From [Phormidium] sp. LEGE 05292 (GTDB lineage Bacteria > Cyanobacteriota > Cyanobacteriia > Cyanobacteriales > Aerosakkonemataceae), in NCBI RefSeq assembly GCF_015207735.1, contig NZ_JADEWG010000065.1, positions 1 through 36,473 of the forward strand: a stretch of 36,473 nucleotides of DNA, given 5' to 3'. Below are positions 25,451-34,100 of this stretch, in pieces. Both the position numbers and the translations under genes were made by a program. Numbering within the stretch: position 1 is the first letter of the stretch; each line of letters begins with the position of its first letter. The notes beneath the pieces were generated by a model. The model saw only the letters and a program-made list of their open reading frames with translations, was not told the DNA's origin and searched no databases.

Positions 25451-25453
25451 CGG

Positions 25454-25586
25454 AAGTTGCTAGTTACAGATATATCGGTTTGATCCCCCATTATCCCCCT
25501 TAATAAGGTTGACTTTGAATCCGGTTCCCCCCTTATTAAGGGGGGTTAGGGGGGATCAAAACGCTTAAACTCATAACTAGCAACTT
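25454..25586. repeat. Nested inverted repeats: fold-back element inside a 13-bp palindrome
   Basis: The outer arms AAGTTGCTAGTTA (25454-25466) and TAACTAGCAACTT (25574-25586) are exact reverse complements. Inside lies a C/G-run fold-back, arms from GATCCCCCATTATCCCCCTT (25482) to AAGGGGGGTTAGGGGGGATC (ending 25557), related to the element at 15181-15246. After it, AACCACAGAGGCACAGAGG (25607-25625) is another widespread cyanobacterial repeat, just before the next gene. Confidence 0.65.
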
Positions 25587-25648
25587 GAATTAGTTAGGAA
25601 GATTGAACCACAGAGGCACAGAGGAAGAATTTAGAGAGGTTAATTGTA

Positions 25649-26605
25649 ATGTCAGCACAGCAGGTGCAACCTAAAGTTATTATTCATGGCGGTGCCGGAA
25701 GTTCTCTCAAAGGTAAGGGAGGAGTTGAGATTGTCCGCAAGTCTCTTTATAAGGTATTAGAGGAAGTTTACCCGATGCTGTTGGGTGGCGCAAGTGCTAC
25801 CGCAGCTGTAGTTCGCGGGTGTCGTTTGTTGGAAGATGACCCCCGGTTTAATGCTGGTACGGGTTCGGTGTTACAGTCAGATGGTCAAATTCGCATGAGT
25901 GCGTCTTTGATGAATGGGGCAATGCAGCGTTTTAGTGGTGTGATTAATGTTTCTCGTGTGCAAAACCCTGTTTTATTGGCTGAGTCTTTACAAGCTTCTG
26001 ACGATCGAGTACTCTCGGATTTTGGTTCGGCAGAACTTTTGCGAGAGTTGCAACTTCCAATTTATAACCCTTTGACTGATATCCGTTTACAAGAGTGGAT
26101 GCAGGAACGGGATGAGAATTTTGTTAAGGAAGCGGCGGGAGTTGTGGCGGAAAAGGCTTTAGTTGAAAGTGAAGCTAGACGCGGAACTATTGGAGTGGTA
26201 GCTATTGATAGTGAAGGAAATATAGCTGCGGGAACTTCTACTGGTGGTAAGGGTTTTGAACGTATCGGTAGAGTCAGTGATTCGGCTATGCCTGCGGGTA
26301 ATTATGCCACAAGGCAAGCGGCTATTAGTTGCACTGGTATTGGTGAAGATATTATTGACGAATGTTTGGCGGCAAAAATTGTAATTCGGGTAACTGATGG
26401 TTTGTCTTTGCTTCAGGCGTTTGAGAAGTCTTTTGCTGAAGGTGTAAAGAATAAGCGGGATTTTGGGGCGATCGGGATCGATCGCACTGGTACAATAGCC
26501 TGGGGCAAAACTAGCGAAGTCCTCCTAGCTGCTTATCACACTGGCGAAAGAATTGGTGATACTTTGGAATGGTCTGGAACTAATCTGACAGATTCTATTT
26601 CCTAA
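25649..26605 (+). CDS. Isoaspartyl peptidase / L-asparaginase (Ntn hydrolase, T2)
   Basis: Plant-type asparaginase precursor of 318 aa. It removes N-terminal isoaspartyl residues from dipeptides and hydrolyses asparagine; it may act in cyanophycin turnover, because isoaspartyl-arginine from cyanophycinase is a known substrate class. Features: IHGGAGSSL at the N-terminus, FNAGTGSVLQSDGQIRMSA, and the autocleavage site with nucleophile Thr180 in ARRGTIGVVA, followed by AAGTSTGG and RIGRVSDSAMPAGNYA, which complete the active site. Length is normal. ATG start with GAGAGG about 9 bases upstream. A rho-independent terminator follows at 26638. Confidence 0.93.
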   Translation: MSAQQVQPKVIIHGGAGSSLKGKGGVEIVRKSLYKVLEEVYPMLLGGASATAAVVRGCRLLEDDPRFNAGTGSVLQSDGQIRMSASLMNGAMQRFSGVINVSRVQNPVLLAESLQASDDRVLSDFGSAELLRELQLPIYNPLTDIRLQEWMQERDENFVKEAAGVVAEKALVESEARRGTIGVVAIDSEGNIAAGTSTGGKGFERIGRVSDSAMPAGNYATRQAAISCTGIGEDIIDECLAAKIVIRVTDGLSLLQAFEKSFAEGVKNKRDFGAIGIDRTGTIAWGKTSEVLLAAYHTGERIGDTLEWSGTNLTDSIS

Positions 26606-26637
26606 TTTTAATCAATTAACTAATTAATTAACAAATG

Positions 26638-26660
26638 GTGGGTAATGCCCACTTTTTTTT
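26638..26660 (+). terminator. Rho-independent terminator of the isoaspartyl peptidase gene
   Basis: GTGGG (26638-26642), loop TAATG, CCCAC (26648-26652), then eight T residues (26653-26660). It lies 33 bases after the stop codon on the plus strand. Confidence 0.85.
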
Positions 26661-26673
26661 GTTTAAAACAAGT

Positions 26674-26731
26674 TTGTAGTAGCGACTTTAGTCGTACATC
26701 CCTCAGATTAAAGGACTAAAGTCCACACAAC
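26674..26731. mobile_element. 58-bp fold-back repeat, copy 2, at a truncated toxin gene
   Basis: Same length and, read on the minus strand, closely related to 16358-16415: it begins GTTGTGTGGACTTTAGTCCT and ends CGACTAAAGTCGCTACTACAA. The arms are diverged from each other. Its minus-strand start abuts the last recognisable vapC codon at about 26732. No open frame of its own, so it would depend on a transposase elsewhere. Confidence 0.6.
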
Positions 26732-26768
26732 GAACAACTACGTTTGCATCAACTACAATTTTTGTCAA
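26703..26768 (-). pseudogene. Remnant of a VapC-type PIN-domain toxin gene
   Basis: Immediately after the antitoxin, a TTG start (26768-26766) overlapping its TGA opens a frame reading MTKIVVDANVVVR, the usual first strand of a PIN-domain ribonuclease including its first metal-binding Asp. It then runs straight into the 58-bp fold-back repeat and stops at 26703-26705 after 21 codons. No further PIN-domain coding sequence exists before the convergent peptidase gene. The toxin is therefore inactive by truncation. The match rests on a short but distinctive motif plus its correct position and overlap. Confidence 0.65.
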
Positions 26769-27019
26769 CGATTTCTATCCTCTCGTAACAGTTCCACACT
26801 ATCACTAAATATTTTACCTACATGGCGTTGCCGAGCTTCATCAATTTTTGACCAAGCTTGGGAAATGTTAATTTCTCTTTTTTCTACTGCTTCTGTTTCA
26901 GCAGCTTGGGCAAGAATAGTTTTAATCTCATCTTCTAAACTGCGGTTATGTTTTTGAGCCAAGTTGCGAATTTTTTCTAAAACATCTGGATTAATATTAT
27001 CTAGAACTATTTGAGTCAT
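26765..27019 (-). CDS. FitA/Arc-type antitoxin, orphan
   Basis: Ribbon-helix-helix antitoxin of 84 aa. The N-terminal DNA-binding part reads TQIVLDNINPDVLEKIRNLA, then KHNRSLEDEIKTILAQAAE; the C-terminal toxin-binding tail ends SVELLREDRNR, the pattern of FitA-like partners of VapC. ATG start with a strong AGGAGGT four bases upstream. In intact modules it represses its own operon and neutralises the PIN-domain RNase. Here the toxin is cut down to a dozen codons, so this is an orphan that could still bind DNA or cross-neutralise another VapC. Confidence 0.85.
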   Translation of the reverse strand: MTQIVLDNINPDVLEKIRNLAQKHNRSLEDEIKTILAQAAETEAVEKREINISQAWSKIDEARQRHVGKIFSDSVELLREDRNR

Positions 27020-27087
27020 ATTACCTCCTAAATAAGCTTTGAGTTTTAAATTTTGAGTGGCAATTAACTATTTTAATTGAAAACTCT

Positions 27088-27180
27088 GTGAGGGCGGGCT
27101 TCCGTGAGCGTCAGCCGAACGGTTTTGTTATTAATTCTTCTGTTGTGACTAAAGACTTATTTGCTAAACCCGCCCCTACA
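27088..27180. repeat. Inverted repeat with GGGCGGG/CCCGCCC arms
   Basis: TGTGAGGGCGGGCTT (27088-27102) and AAACCCGCCCCTACA (27166-27180) are imperfect inverted copies (12 of 15). The right arm matches the dispersed GCTAAACCCGCCCCTACA repeat of cyanobacteria. It fills most of the gap between glmU and the antitoxin gene. Confidence 0.55.
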
Positions 27181-27193
27181 AACTCAAAACTAA

Positions 27194-28567
27194 TTAACTT
27201 TTTTCGCTGCCTTCTTGATTAGGTTTTAACCGCCAACCTGGTTTGACTACTTGACGAGAGCGAGCTACTACTAAACTATCATCGGGGACGTTTTCGGTGA
27301 CAGTTGAACCTGCGGCTATAGTCACATCTGAACCTAAAGTTATCGGGGCAACTAATACGCTGTTGGAACCTGTTTTTGTGCGATCGCCAATTGTAGTTTT
27401 ATGTTTTTTCACTCCATCATAATTAGCGGTAATTGTTCCGGCACCAATATTCACTCTTTCGCCTAATGTGGCATCTCCTAAATAAGATAAATGCGCGACA
27501 TTAGTCTTATTTCCCAATTTGGCATTTTTTAGTTCCACAAAATTACCAATTCGACAATTTTCTCCCACATCTACATGACCGCGCAAATGAGCATAAGGGC
27601 CAATTCTTGTGCCTGATTGAACTACGCTATCAGAAATTACTGAATAAAGTGCATTGACATTTTCGCCAATTTGACTATTTTCAATTAAACAACCAGGGCC
27701 AATTCTACTACCCGTTCCTATAACAGTTTTGCCTCTTAAATGTGTTTGAGGTTCAATAATTACATCGGGCTGTATTTCTACAGTGTCATCAATTGTTGTG
27801 CTATCAGGATCTATGAAAGTTACTCCAGCAGTCATCCAACGATCTTTAACTCTGTCTTGCAAAATTTGATGGACTACTGCTAATTGTTTGCGATCGTTAA
27901 TACCGATAATTTCCTCATAATCTTCCACATCAACTGCCATAACTGGTTGCAGTGCATTTACGGCATCAGTTAAATAATATTCCTTTTGGTCGTTGTCGGC
28001 TTTTAAATTTGGTAATATTTTGGCTAAATCAGGCCAGTGGAAACAGTAAACTCCAGCATTAATGCGTTTATTTTGCTTTTGTGCTGCGGAGCAATCTCGG
28101 TCTTCCACTATTTGTTGAATGATGTTTTGACCGTTACAAAATACCCGACCATAGCCTTTGGGATTTGGTAAATGTGCAGTCAACAAAGTAGCGGAGTTTT
28201 GGTTTTTTTTGTGAGTTTCGATTAAATGTTTAATTGTTTGAGGGCGCAATAAAGGAACATCACCATTTAAAACTAATAAATCTCCAGAAAAACCCTCTAA
28301 ATTAGGTAATATTTGTTGGATTGCGTGACCTGTTCCGAGTTGTTCTTTTTGTTCGACAAATTCTAAATCGGGAATATCGTTGAGGGCAGTTTTTACTTTC
28401 TCTGCTTCGTAACCAATAATGACGATACGCCTGATGGGATTAATTTCTAGACAACTTTCAATTACTCTTTCTACAAGGGAACGTCCACCCAAGGGATGTA
28501 AGACTTTGGGTAGTTGCGATTTCATCCGCGTTCCACGTCCCGCTGCTAAGATTGCTACTGCTACCAT
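27194..28567 (-). CDS. glmU: Bifunctional UDP-GlcNAc pyrophosphorylase / GlcN-1-P acetyltransferase
   Basis: Makes UDP-N-acetylglucosamine for peptidoglycan and lipopolysaccharide. The N-terminal uridylyltransferase has [20 protein letters not shown] (residues 7-26), [20 protein letters not shown] and the metal-site NYDG/NAGVYCF region. From about 250 the left-handed beta-helix acetyltransferase begins (hexapeptides such as [31 protein letters not shown]), with the acetyltransfer His in [11 protein letters not shown], and [17 protein letters not shown]. The 457-aa length is normal, both halves intact. ATG start; 80 bases downstream of the HD-GYP gene on the same strand. Confidence 0.97.
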   Translation of the reverse strand: MVAVAILAAGRGTRMKSQLPKVLHPLGGRSLVERVIESCLEINPIRRIVIIGYEAEKVKTALNDIPDLEFVEQKEQLGTGHAIQQILPNLEGFSGDLLVLNGDVPLLRPQTIKHLIETHKKNQNSATLLTAHLPNPKGYGRVFCNGQNIIQQIVEDRDCSAAQKQNKRINAGVYCFHWPDLAKILPNLKADNDQKEYYLTDAVNALQPVMAVDVEDYEEIIGINDRKQLAVVHQILQDRVKDRWMTAGVTFIDPDSTTIDDTVEIQPDVIIEPQTHLRGKTVIGTGSRIGPGCLIENSQIGENVNALYSVISDSVVQSGTRIGPYAHLRGHVDVGENCRIGNFVELKNAKLGNKTNVAHLSYLGDATLGERVNIGAGTITANYDGVKKHKTTIGDRTKTGSNSVLVAPITLGSDVTIAAGSTVTENVPDDSLVVARSRQVVKPGWRLKPNQEGSEKS

Positions 28568-28647
28568 TTTTTGAACACAGAGTCTACAAATACCGCAGTA
28601 TACCCTGCTTCGTACCCACTATGTATATTGAATTACCCAAGGAATTT

Positions 28648-29718
28648 TTATTCGGAAGGAGAGCTTTTTTTCAGTTGGGTGTAATTAATAAACTCGATAA
28701 ATTGCTCGACTAAGCGGGGATTCCGCCAACCTTTAGCTGTTTCTTCGCGAATAATTTTTAGAGCTTCTTCGATCGAGAATGCTTTTTTATACGGGCGTTC
28801 GCTAGTTAAAGCATCGTAAATATCGATGATTTGGAACACCTGTGCTAGATAAGGAATTTCTTTTCCACATAACTTGTCTGGGTATCCGCTACCATCCCAA
28901 CGTTCGTGGTGATGGCGGATTATGGGGAGAACGCCGTGCATAGTTCTCAAAGGTTGGCAAATTTTTTCGCCAATTAGAACGTGCTGATTCATGATTAGCC
29001 GTTCATCTTCGGTGAATTGACCTTTTTTGAGTAATACGGCATCGGGAATCCCGACTTTGCCGATGTCGTGGAGATATCCGCCCCACATTAAGTCGCGAAT
29101 TTCGGAACGAGAAAGTCCCAGGTAGGTTGCGAAGGCTTTGCCCATTGCTGCTAGTCTTTCGCAGTGATCGCCTGTGTTGGGATCGCGGCTTTCAATGGCT
29201 CTGGCGATCGAAAATACTACTTGTTCGGCGTGGTCTAAATCTTCGTTTAAGCGTTTTTGCCGGACTAGTGATTTGACACGAGCCGCTAGTTCTAGGCGAT
29301 CGAATGGTTTGGTGAGAAAGTCGTCTCCTCCGGCTTCTATGCCTCTAATGCGCGATCGACGATCGTTAAGTGCGGTAATAAAAATTACTGGCACTAGTCG
29401 AGTCTGTTCGTCTTGTTTTAATTTATGACAAACCTCAAAGCCATCCATTCCTGGCATCATCACATCCAGCAAAATTACATCGGGTTGGTGTTCTACCACT
29501 GTAATTAATGCGGCTGGACCATTTTCTGCTTCCAATACTTCGTAGCCTTCCACTGCGAGAAGGGCTGCTGCTGTCATGCGGCTAGCAGCATGATCGTCCA
29601 CAACCAGGACTTTTGGCTGATCTAAATTGAAGCTATTTCCTGTTGCGGATGAGGTGTCTAGAGCACTGGTTGCACCGAATGAATCAACAGCTATATCAAA
29701 ACGAGGACTCACGGCCAC
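28648..29718 (-). CDS. Response regulator with HD-GYP domain (RpfG-like)
   Basis: Two-domain signalling protein, 356 aa from GTG at 29718, chosen for the GGAAGG five bases upstream; an in-frame TTG at 29751 is the longer alternative. The receiver domain (about 32-150) has VLVVDDHAAS, phosphoacceptor Asp85 in VILLDVMMPG, and FLTKPF. The HD-GYP domain (about 165-340) has HDIGKVGIPD, NQHVLIGEKIC, HHHERWDGSGYP with full metal-binding His/Asp residues, so it is a predicted active cyclic-di-GMP phosphodiesterase. No kinase is adjacent; a CRP-like palindrome lies about 200 bases upstream. It may oppose the GGDEF-EAL protein at the end of the window. Confidence 0.92.
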   Translation of the reverse strand: MAVSPRFDIAVDSFGATSALDTSSATGNSFNLDQPKVLVVDDHAASRMTAAALLAVEGYEVLEAENGPAALITVVEHQPDVILLDVMMPGMDGFEVCHKLKQDEQTRLVPVIFITALNDRRSRIRGIEAGGDDFLTKPFDRLELAARVKSLVRQKRLNEDLDHAEQVVFSIARAIESRDPNTGDHCERLAAMGKAFATYLGLSRSEIRDLMWGGYLHDIGKVGIPDAVLLKKGQFTEDERLIMNQHVLIGEKICQPLRTMHGVLPIIRHHHERWDGSGYPDKLCGKEIPYLAQVFQIIDIYDALTSERPYKKAFSIEEALKIIREETAKGWRNPRLVEQFIEFINYTQLKKSSPSE

Positions 29719-29916
29719 TTTCGCCTTCCTAAATTTATAAACATTAACCAAAAAGAGATTTTTTATGACGTATTTTCCTGAAAGAGCAAGTTACGATTCA
29801 TCTACAAGACAACTTCAAGAAGATTTTCTCTTAGATGGGGATCACTATTAATACTAGCTATAACTATAGAAAAATATATTTACCGAATTTTAACAGTGAG
29901 ACAAAACTTTAGGAAC

Positions 29917-29932
29917 AGTGATTTAAATCACA
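29917..29932. promoter_or_regulatory. CRP-like palindrome AGTGATTTAAATCACA
   Basis: The sequence fits the CRP/SYCRP1 consensus TGTGA-N6-TCACA at 9 of 10 fixed positions and contains a perfect 14-bp palindrome. On the minus strand it lies about 55 bases upstream of a TATAGT -10-like hexamer (29868-29863), a spacing used by CRP-type activators. It would serve the HD-GYP gene. Functional assignment is inference. Confidence 0.45.
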
Positions 29933-29979
29933 AATTTTTTGGGTTGGGGATTGCAGGCAGGACGGGTGGTACTAATAGC

Positions 29980-30846
29980 TTAAGTCATTTGCCAGCGTTT
30001 TTTCCACTGGGAGGTGGGTTCTAGGGAGGAAGTTTGTTGTTCTAAGTGGCGACGGTGCAAAATTATATTTGCTTCATCGCATAAATTCGGATCTCGGTAG
30101 GGAATGGCGGCACGAGTTTGCAAGTGTTCTTGTTCTTGCAAGGATAGGGGGGGTAAGTCTGTGGCAATAAAGCTGGCGATCGTACCTGGGGAACGCCTAC
30201 CCACAGGTGTTGTAGCCCCAATTTTTAACCCAGCTGCTAAAAGCGCACTCCTGACAGCAGCAGAACAGGAATAAGTGGCTAGTTTACCTTCTGGCTTCAG
30301 ATGTTTGGCTACTTTAGCTAAAAATTCTACTGTCCAAAGTTGGGGACAATTGGGTGGAGAAAATGGGTCAAGAAAGATTGAGTCTGCTTGCCAGTTGGAG
30401 GGTAGTTGTTGGATAGTGGAACGAGCATCGCCGATCGTTAAAGTAGCTTTTAAGTTTTTGGTTTGGATTTGGCATTGACTTACTAGTTGGCTAAGAATTT
30501 GAGGAATAGGCTCAGGCCAATTATTCATCAAGTTATAAGCTTTGGCAGCTGCGGGGACTGTGGCATCTAATTCCAAAGCGAATAGTTCTATCTGACAATT
30601 AGGATTGATTTGCCAAATCGCTTTTAGTGCGGCTGCGGTGTTGTACCCTAAACCATAACAAATATCTATTAATTGCAATTTGGGTTTTTCTGCTTGCTTT
30701 TGTAATTGTAAAGGTTGGACAAATTTTGATTCGGCTTCTTGAATTGCACCGCTTTGGCTGTGAAAGGTTTCGCCAAATTCAGCGGAAAAAAAGGTATAAG
30801 AACCATCATTTGTAAGTTGGGGAAGGAAGAGATTTTGTTCTGACAT
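29980..30846 (-). CDS. mnmD: tRNA U34 methyltransferase, MnmD type (MnmC N-domain homologue)
   Basis: SAM-dependent methyltransferase of 288 aa matching the stand-alone MnmC2-like family (MnmD), which methylates 5-aminomethyl-2-thiouridine at tRNA position 34. Family features: TNDGSYTFFSAEFGETFHS at the N-terminus, SAM site IDICYGLGYNTAAAL, acidic FALELD, GDARSTIQQLP, and the signature FLDPFSPPNCPQLWT followed by YSCSAAVRSALLAAGL. The FAD-dependent oxidoreductase half of enterobacterial MnmC is absent. Length and order are normal for cyanobacteria. ATG start. Divergent from the ethylene-receptor-like kinase across an AT-rich 306-bp region. Confidence 0.85.
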   Translation of the reverse strand: MSEQNLFLPQLTNDGSYTFFSAEFGETFHSQSGAIQEAESKFVQPLQLQKQAEKPKLQLIDICYGLGYNTAAALKAIWQINPNCQIELFALELDATVPAAAKAYNLMNNWPEPIPQILSQLVSQCQIQTKNLKATLTIGDARSTIQQLPSNWQADSIFLDPFSPPNCPQLWTVEFLAKVAKHLKPEGKLATYSCSAAVRSALLAAGLKIGATTPVGRRSPGTIASFIATDLPPLSLQEQEHLQTRAAIPYRDPNLCDEANIILHRRHLEQQTSSLEPTSQWKKRWQMT

Positions 30847-30887
30847 TGATGATTTTGTGGAAAATAAACAAAAAAGAACTAATATGT

Positions 30888-30913
30888 AAATAAGTAGATA
30901 TATCTATTTATTT
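30888..30913. promoter_or_regulatory. 26-bp near-perfect palindrome in the divergent mnmD / kinase intergenic region
   Basis: AAATAAGTAGATA (30888-30900) faces TATCTATTTATTT (30901-30913); all positions pair except one G-T. It begins 42 bases from the mnmD ATG. The same 306-base gap (30847-31152) also holds a TACATC-N8-GATGTA dyad (31058-31077) just before a TAATAT -10-like hexamer (31082-31087) for the kinase gene. No other gene or RNA is seen in this gap. Confidence 0.4.
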
Positions 30914-31152
30914 ATTTACAATGTATCAAAGCAAACATAGAATAGTATTGTAATTGTAGATAAAATAAATAACAAAGGTCTTAAAGTATTGGAAATGTTA
31001 ACTCAACAATAAAAACTATTTTAAACAGAAAGAATTATGTCTGAAGTATGAAAAAAATACATCTTTGGTATGATGTAGTAATAATATAGCTGTGTGTGAG
31101 ACGTTACGCTGAACAATGTGTTACTGATTAAAAAAACTTTAAGAATTAAACA

Positions 31153-34100
31153 ATGTGGGAAGTAATTAATAATTTCATTTCACCCAGCCAGTTTATTCCT
31201 CATGGTCATTGCTATTTGTGGAAACCGCAGCTGGTTGGATTGCACTTAGTTAGCGATTTATTGATAGCGATCGCCTATTTTTCTATTCCATCACTACTAA
31301 TTTACTTTGTCTATAAACGAAAAGACGTTCCTTTCCTCAAAGTATTTTTGTTATTTGGCGCTTTCATTATTCTTTGTGGTTTAGGTCACTTGCTGGAAGT
31401 CTGGACTCTGTGGCATCCTGCTTACTGGCTAACAGGAATAGAAAGTGCTTTAACGGCTTTTGTATCCTGCTATACAGCTTTGCAAATGGTAAATTTATTA
31501 CCACAATTTTTGGCATTACGAACGCCGGAACAGCTAGAAGCATTGAATGTAGAATTGCAACGAGAAATTATTGAAAGACAAAAGGCAGAGTTTGCTTTGC
31601 GTCTGGCTTATGAGGATTTAGAAAATCGGGTTCAAGAAAGAACATTTGAATTAAAAGCTGCTAATCTGGCATTGGAAACAGAAATTAAAGAAAAAACTGC
31701 GGCTGAGATAGCTTTACGAGAAAGTGAAACTCGCTTAAATACGAATAAAGACTTTTTAGACCGGGTACTAAACGCATTATCCGATCCGATTTTTGTGAAA
31801 GACCAACAACATCGTTGGACAATGGTTAATGATGCGTTTTGCCAGTTAATAGGACAGCCTCGCCAGGAGTTATTAGGAAAGTCAGATTACGATTTTTTAC
31901 CTCCGGCAGAAGCTACGGTTTTTTGGCAAGATGATGACTTAGTTTTTAGTAGTGAAACTGAGCAGGAAAGGGAAGAAGAGTTAACTGATAATTCAGGAAA
32001 GATTCACACTCTTTTAACTAAAAAAATAGCTTTTCGAGATGGCGCAAATGAGCAAGTTTTAGTGGGAATTATTCGTGATATTAGCGATCGCAAACGTACC
32101 GAATTAGCTTTACAGCAACAAGCCGCAGCAATGGCAGCAGTGAATGATGGAATAGCAATTGTTGATGCAAAGGATAGGTACGTTTATTTAAATGAAGCTT
32201 ATGTGCGAATATATGGCTACGAAAATACGGAAGAATTACTGGGGACAAATTGGCGGAATCTTTACCAAAAAGCTGAAATAGAGCAAATTGACAGAGAGTT
32301 TGCTAAATGTGGTAATTGTTATTTAGAAGCTACAGGAAGACGCAAAAATGGTAGCTTGTTTCCCCAAGAAAAGAGTATTACGAGAATTGATGAAAATTCA
32401 TCAGTATGTGTGGTGCGAGATATTAGCGATCGCAAAAAAGTAGAGTCTACTTTGCGAGAGATAGCTAATCGAGAAAGAGCGATCGCCAGAGTAATTCAAA
32501 GAATGCGCCAAACCCTTGAAATTAAGCAAATTTTTAGTGCAACTACGCAAGAGTTGCGCCAAGCGGTTGAGTGCGATCGAGTACTTGTCTATCGCTTTAA
32601 TCCTGATTGGAGTGGAGAACTTGTCGCTGAATCAGTAGCAGAAGGATGGGATTTATTTGTTGAGCAACAATCACAGCAATCAGAATTAACAAAAGTGGCT
32701 GTTAGTAAAGAAGAATGCGTCGCCAAAACTTTAAATAGTGGAGATAGCCAAATTCAAGATACTTACTTACAAGAAACCCAAGGTGGAATGTATCGTAGCG
32801 GAACTAGTTACCGTTGTGTTACAGATATTTACACCGCTAATTTTGACGATTGCTATCTAGAATTATTAGAAAAATTGCAAGCAAGAGCATATATTATAGT
32901 ACCGATTTTATGCGGTAATCACTTGTGGGGATTGTTAGCTATTTATCAAAATTCTGCTCCGCGACAATGGCAAGAAACAGAAATTAAAATGGTTGTGCAA
33001 ATCGGTAATCAACTAGGAGTAGCGTTACAACAAGCCGAATTATTAGCCAAAACTCAACGACAGTCAATTGAACTAATGAGAGCTAAAGAAGCTGCTGATG
33101 CTGCTAACCGCGCTAAAAGCGAATTCTTGGCTAATATGAGTCACGAATTACGCACACCATTAAATGCAATTCTTGGCTTTACCCAAGTCATGAATCGTGA
33201 CAAAAGTTTAGAAACTGAGCATAAAGAATCTCTGGGAATTATCAGCCGTAGTGGAGAACATCTACTGGAATTAATTAACGAAATTCTGGAAATGTCCAAA
33301 ATTGAAGCAGGAAGAGTGACGCTACATGAAAATGGCTTTGATTTACATTATCTGCTAAATAACTTAGAAGAAATATTTCTGTTAAAAGCAACCTCTAAGA
33401 ACTTAAAACTTACCTTTGAATGTAAATCAGAAGTACCAAAATACATCAAAACTGATGAAGCTAAACTGCGTCAAGTTTTAATCAATTTGTTGAGTAATGC
33501 TATTAAATTTACCCAAGTAGGCAGTGTTGCTTTACGAGTAAAAGTCGAAAATAATTCGACTACGCAATTAGAAAATATTCATTTATTATTTGAAGTTTGT
33601 GACACAGGCCCAGGTATTGCAGATAATGAATTGGCTCAATTATTTACACCTTTTGCTCAAACTAAAAGTGGTTTAAATTCTGGAACAGGAACAGGTTTAG
33701 GCTTATCAATTAGTCAAAGATTTGTGGAATTAATGGGAGGAAAAATTGTTGTTAAAAGTGAAGTAGGCTTGGGCGCAAAATTTAGTTTTAAAATTCCTGT
33801 CAAGATTACTCAATTTATTCATAAACCAAAAGTTAGTTTAGCAAAAGCAAAAGTTACGGGAGTAGCGCCAAACCAACCCGATTATCGCATTTTAGTAGTT
33901 GAAGATAAATTGAATAATCGATTGTTATTAGTTAAGTTGCTAACTTCTTTAGGTTTTGCAGTGCAGGAAGCTGAAAATGGTCAACAAGCTTTGGCTTTGT
34001 GGGAAACTTGGGAACCACATTTAATATTGATGGATATGCGAATGCCTATTATGAATGGCTATGAAGCTACCAAACACATCAAAAATCATTTGAAAGGCCA

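Noticed and set aside
26606-26673. Search for the missing C-terminal part of the VapC toxin
   Set aside because: This stretch is the 3' end region and terminator of the peptidase gene; neither strand encodes PIN-domain sequence.
31046-31060. NtcA-like box GTA-N9-TAC about 21 bases before a -10-like hexamer
   Set aside because: The spacer is nine bases, not the required eight, and the centre is an A-run; chance in AT-rich DNA is likely.
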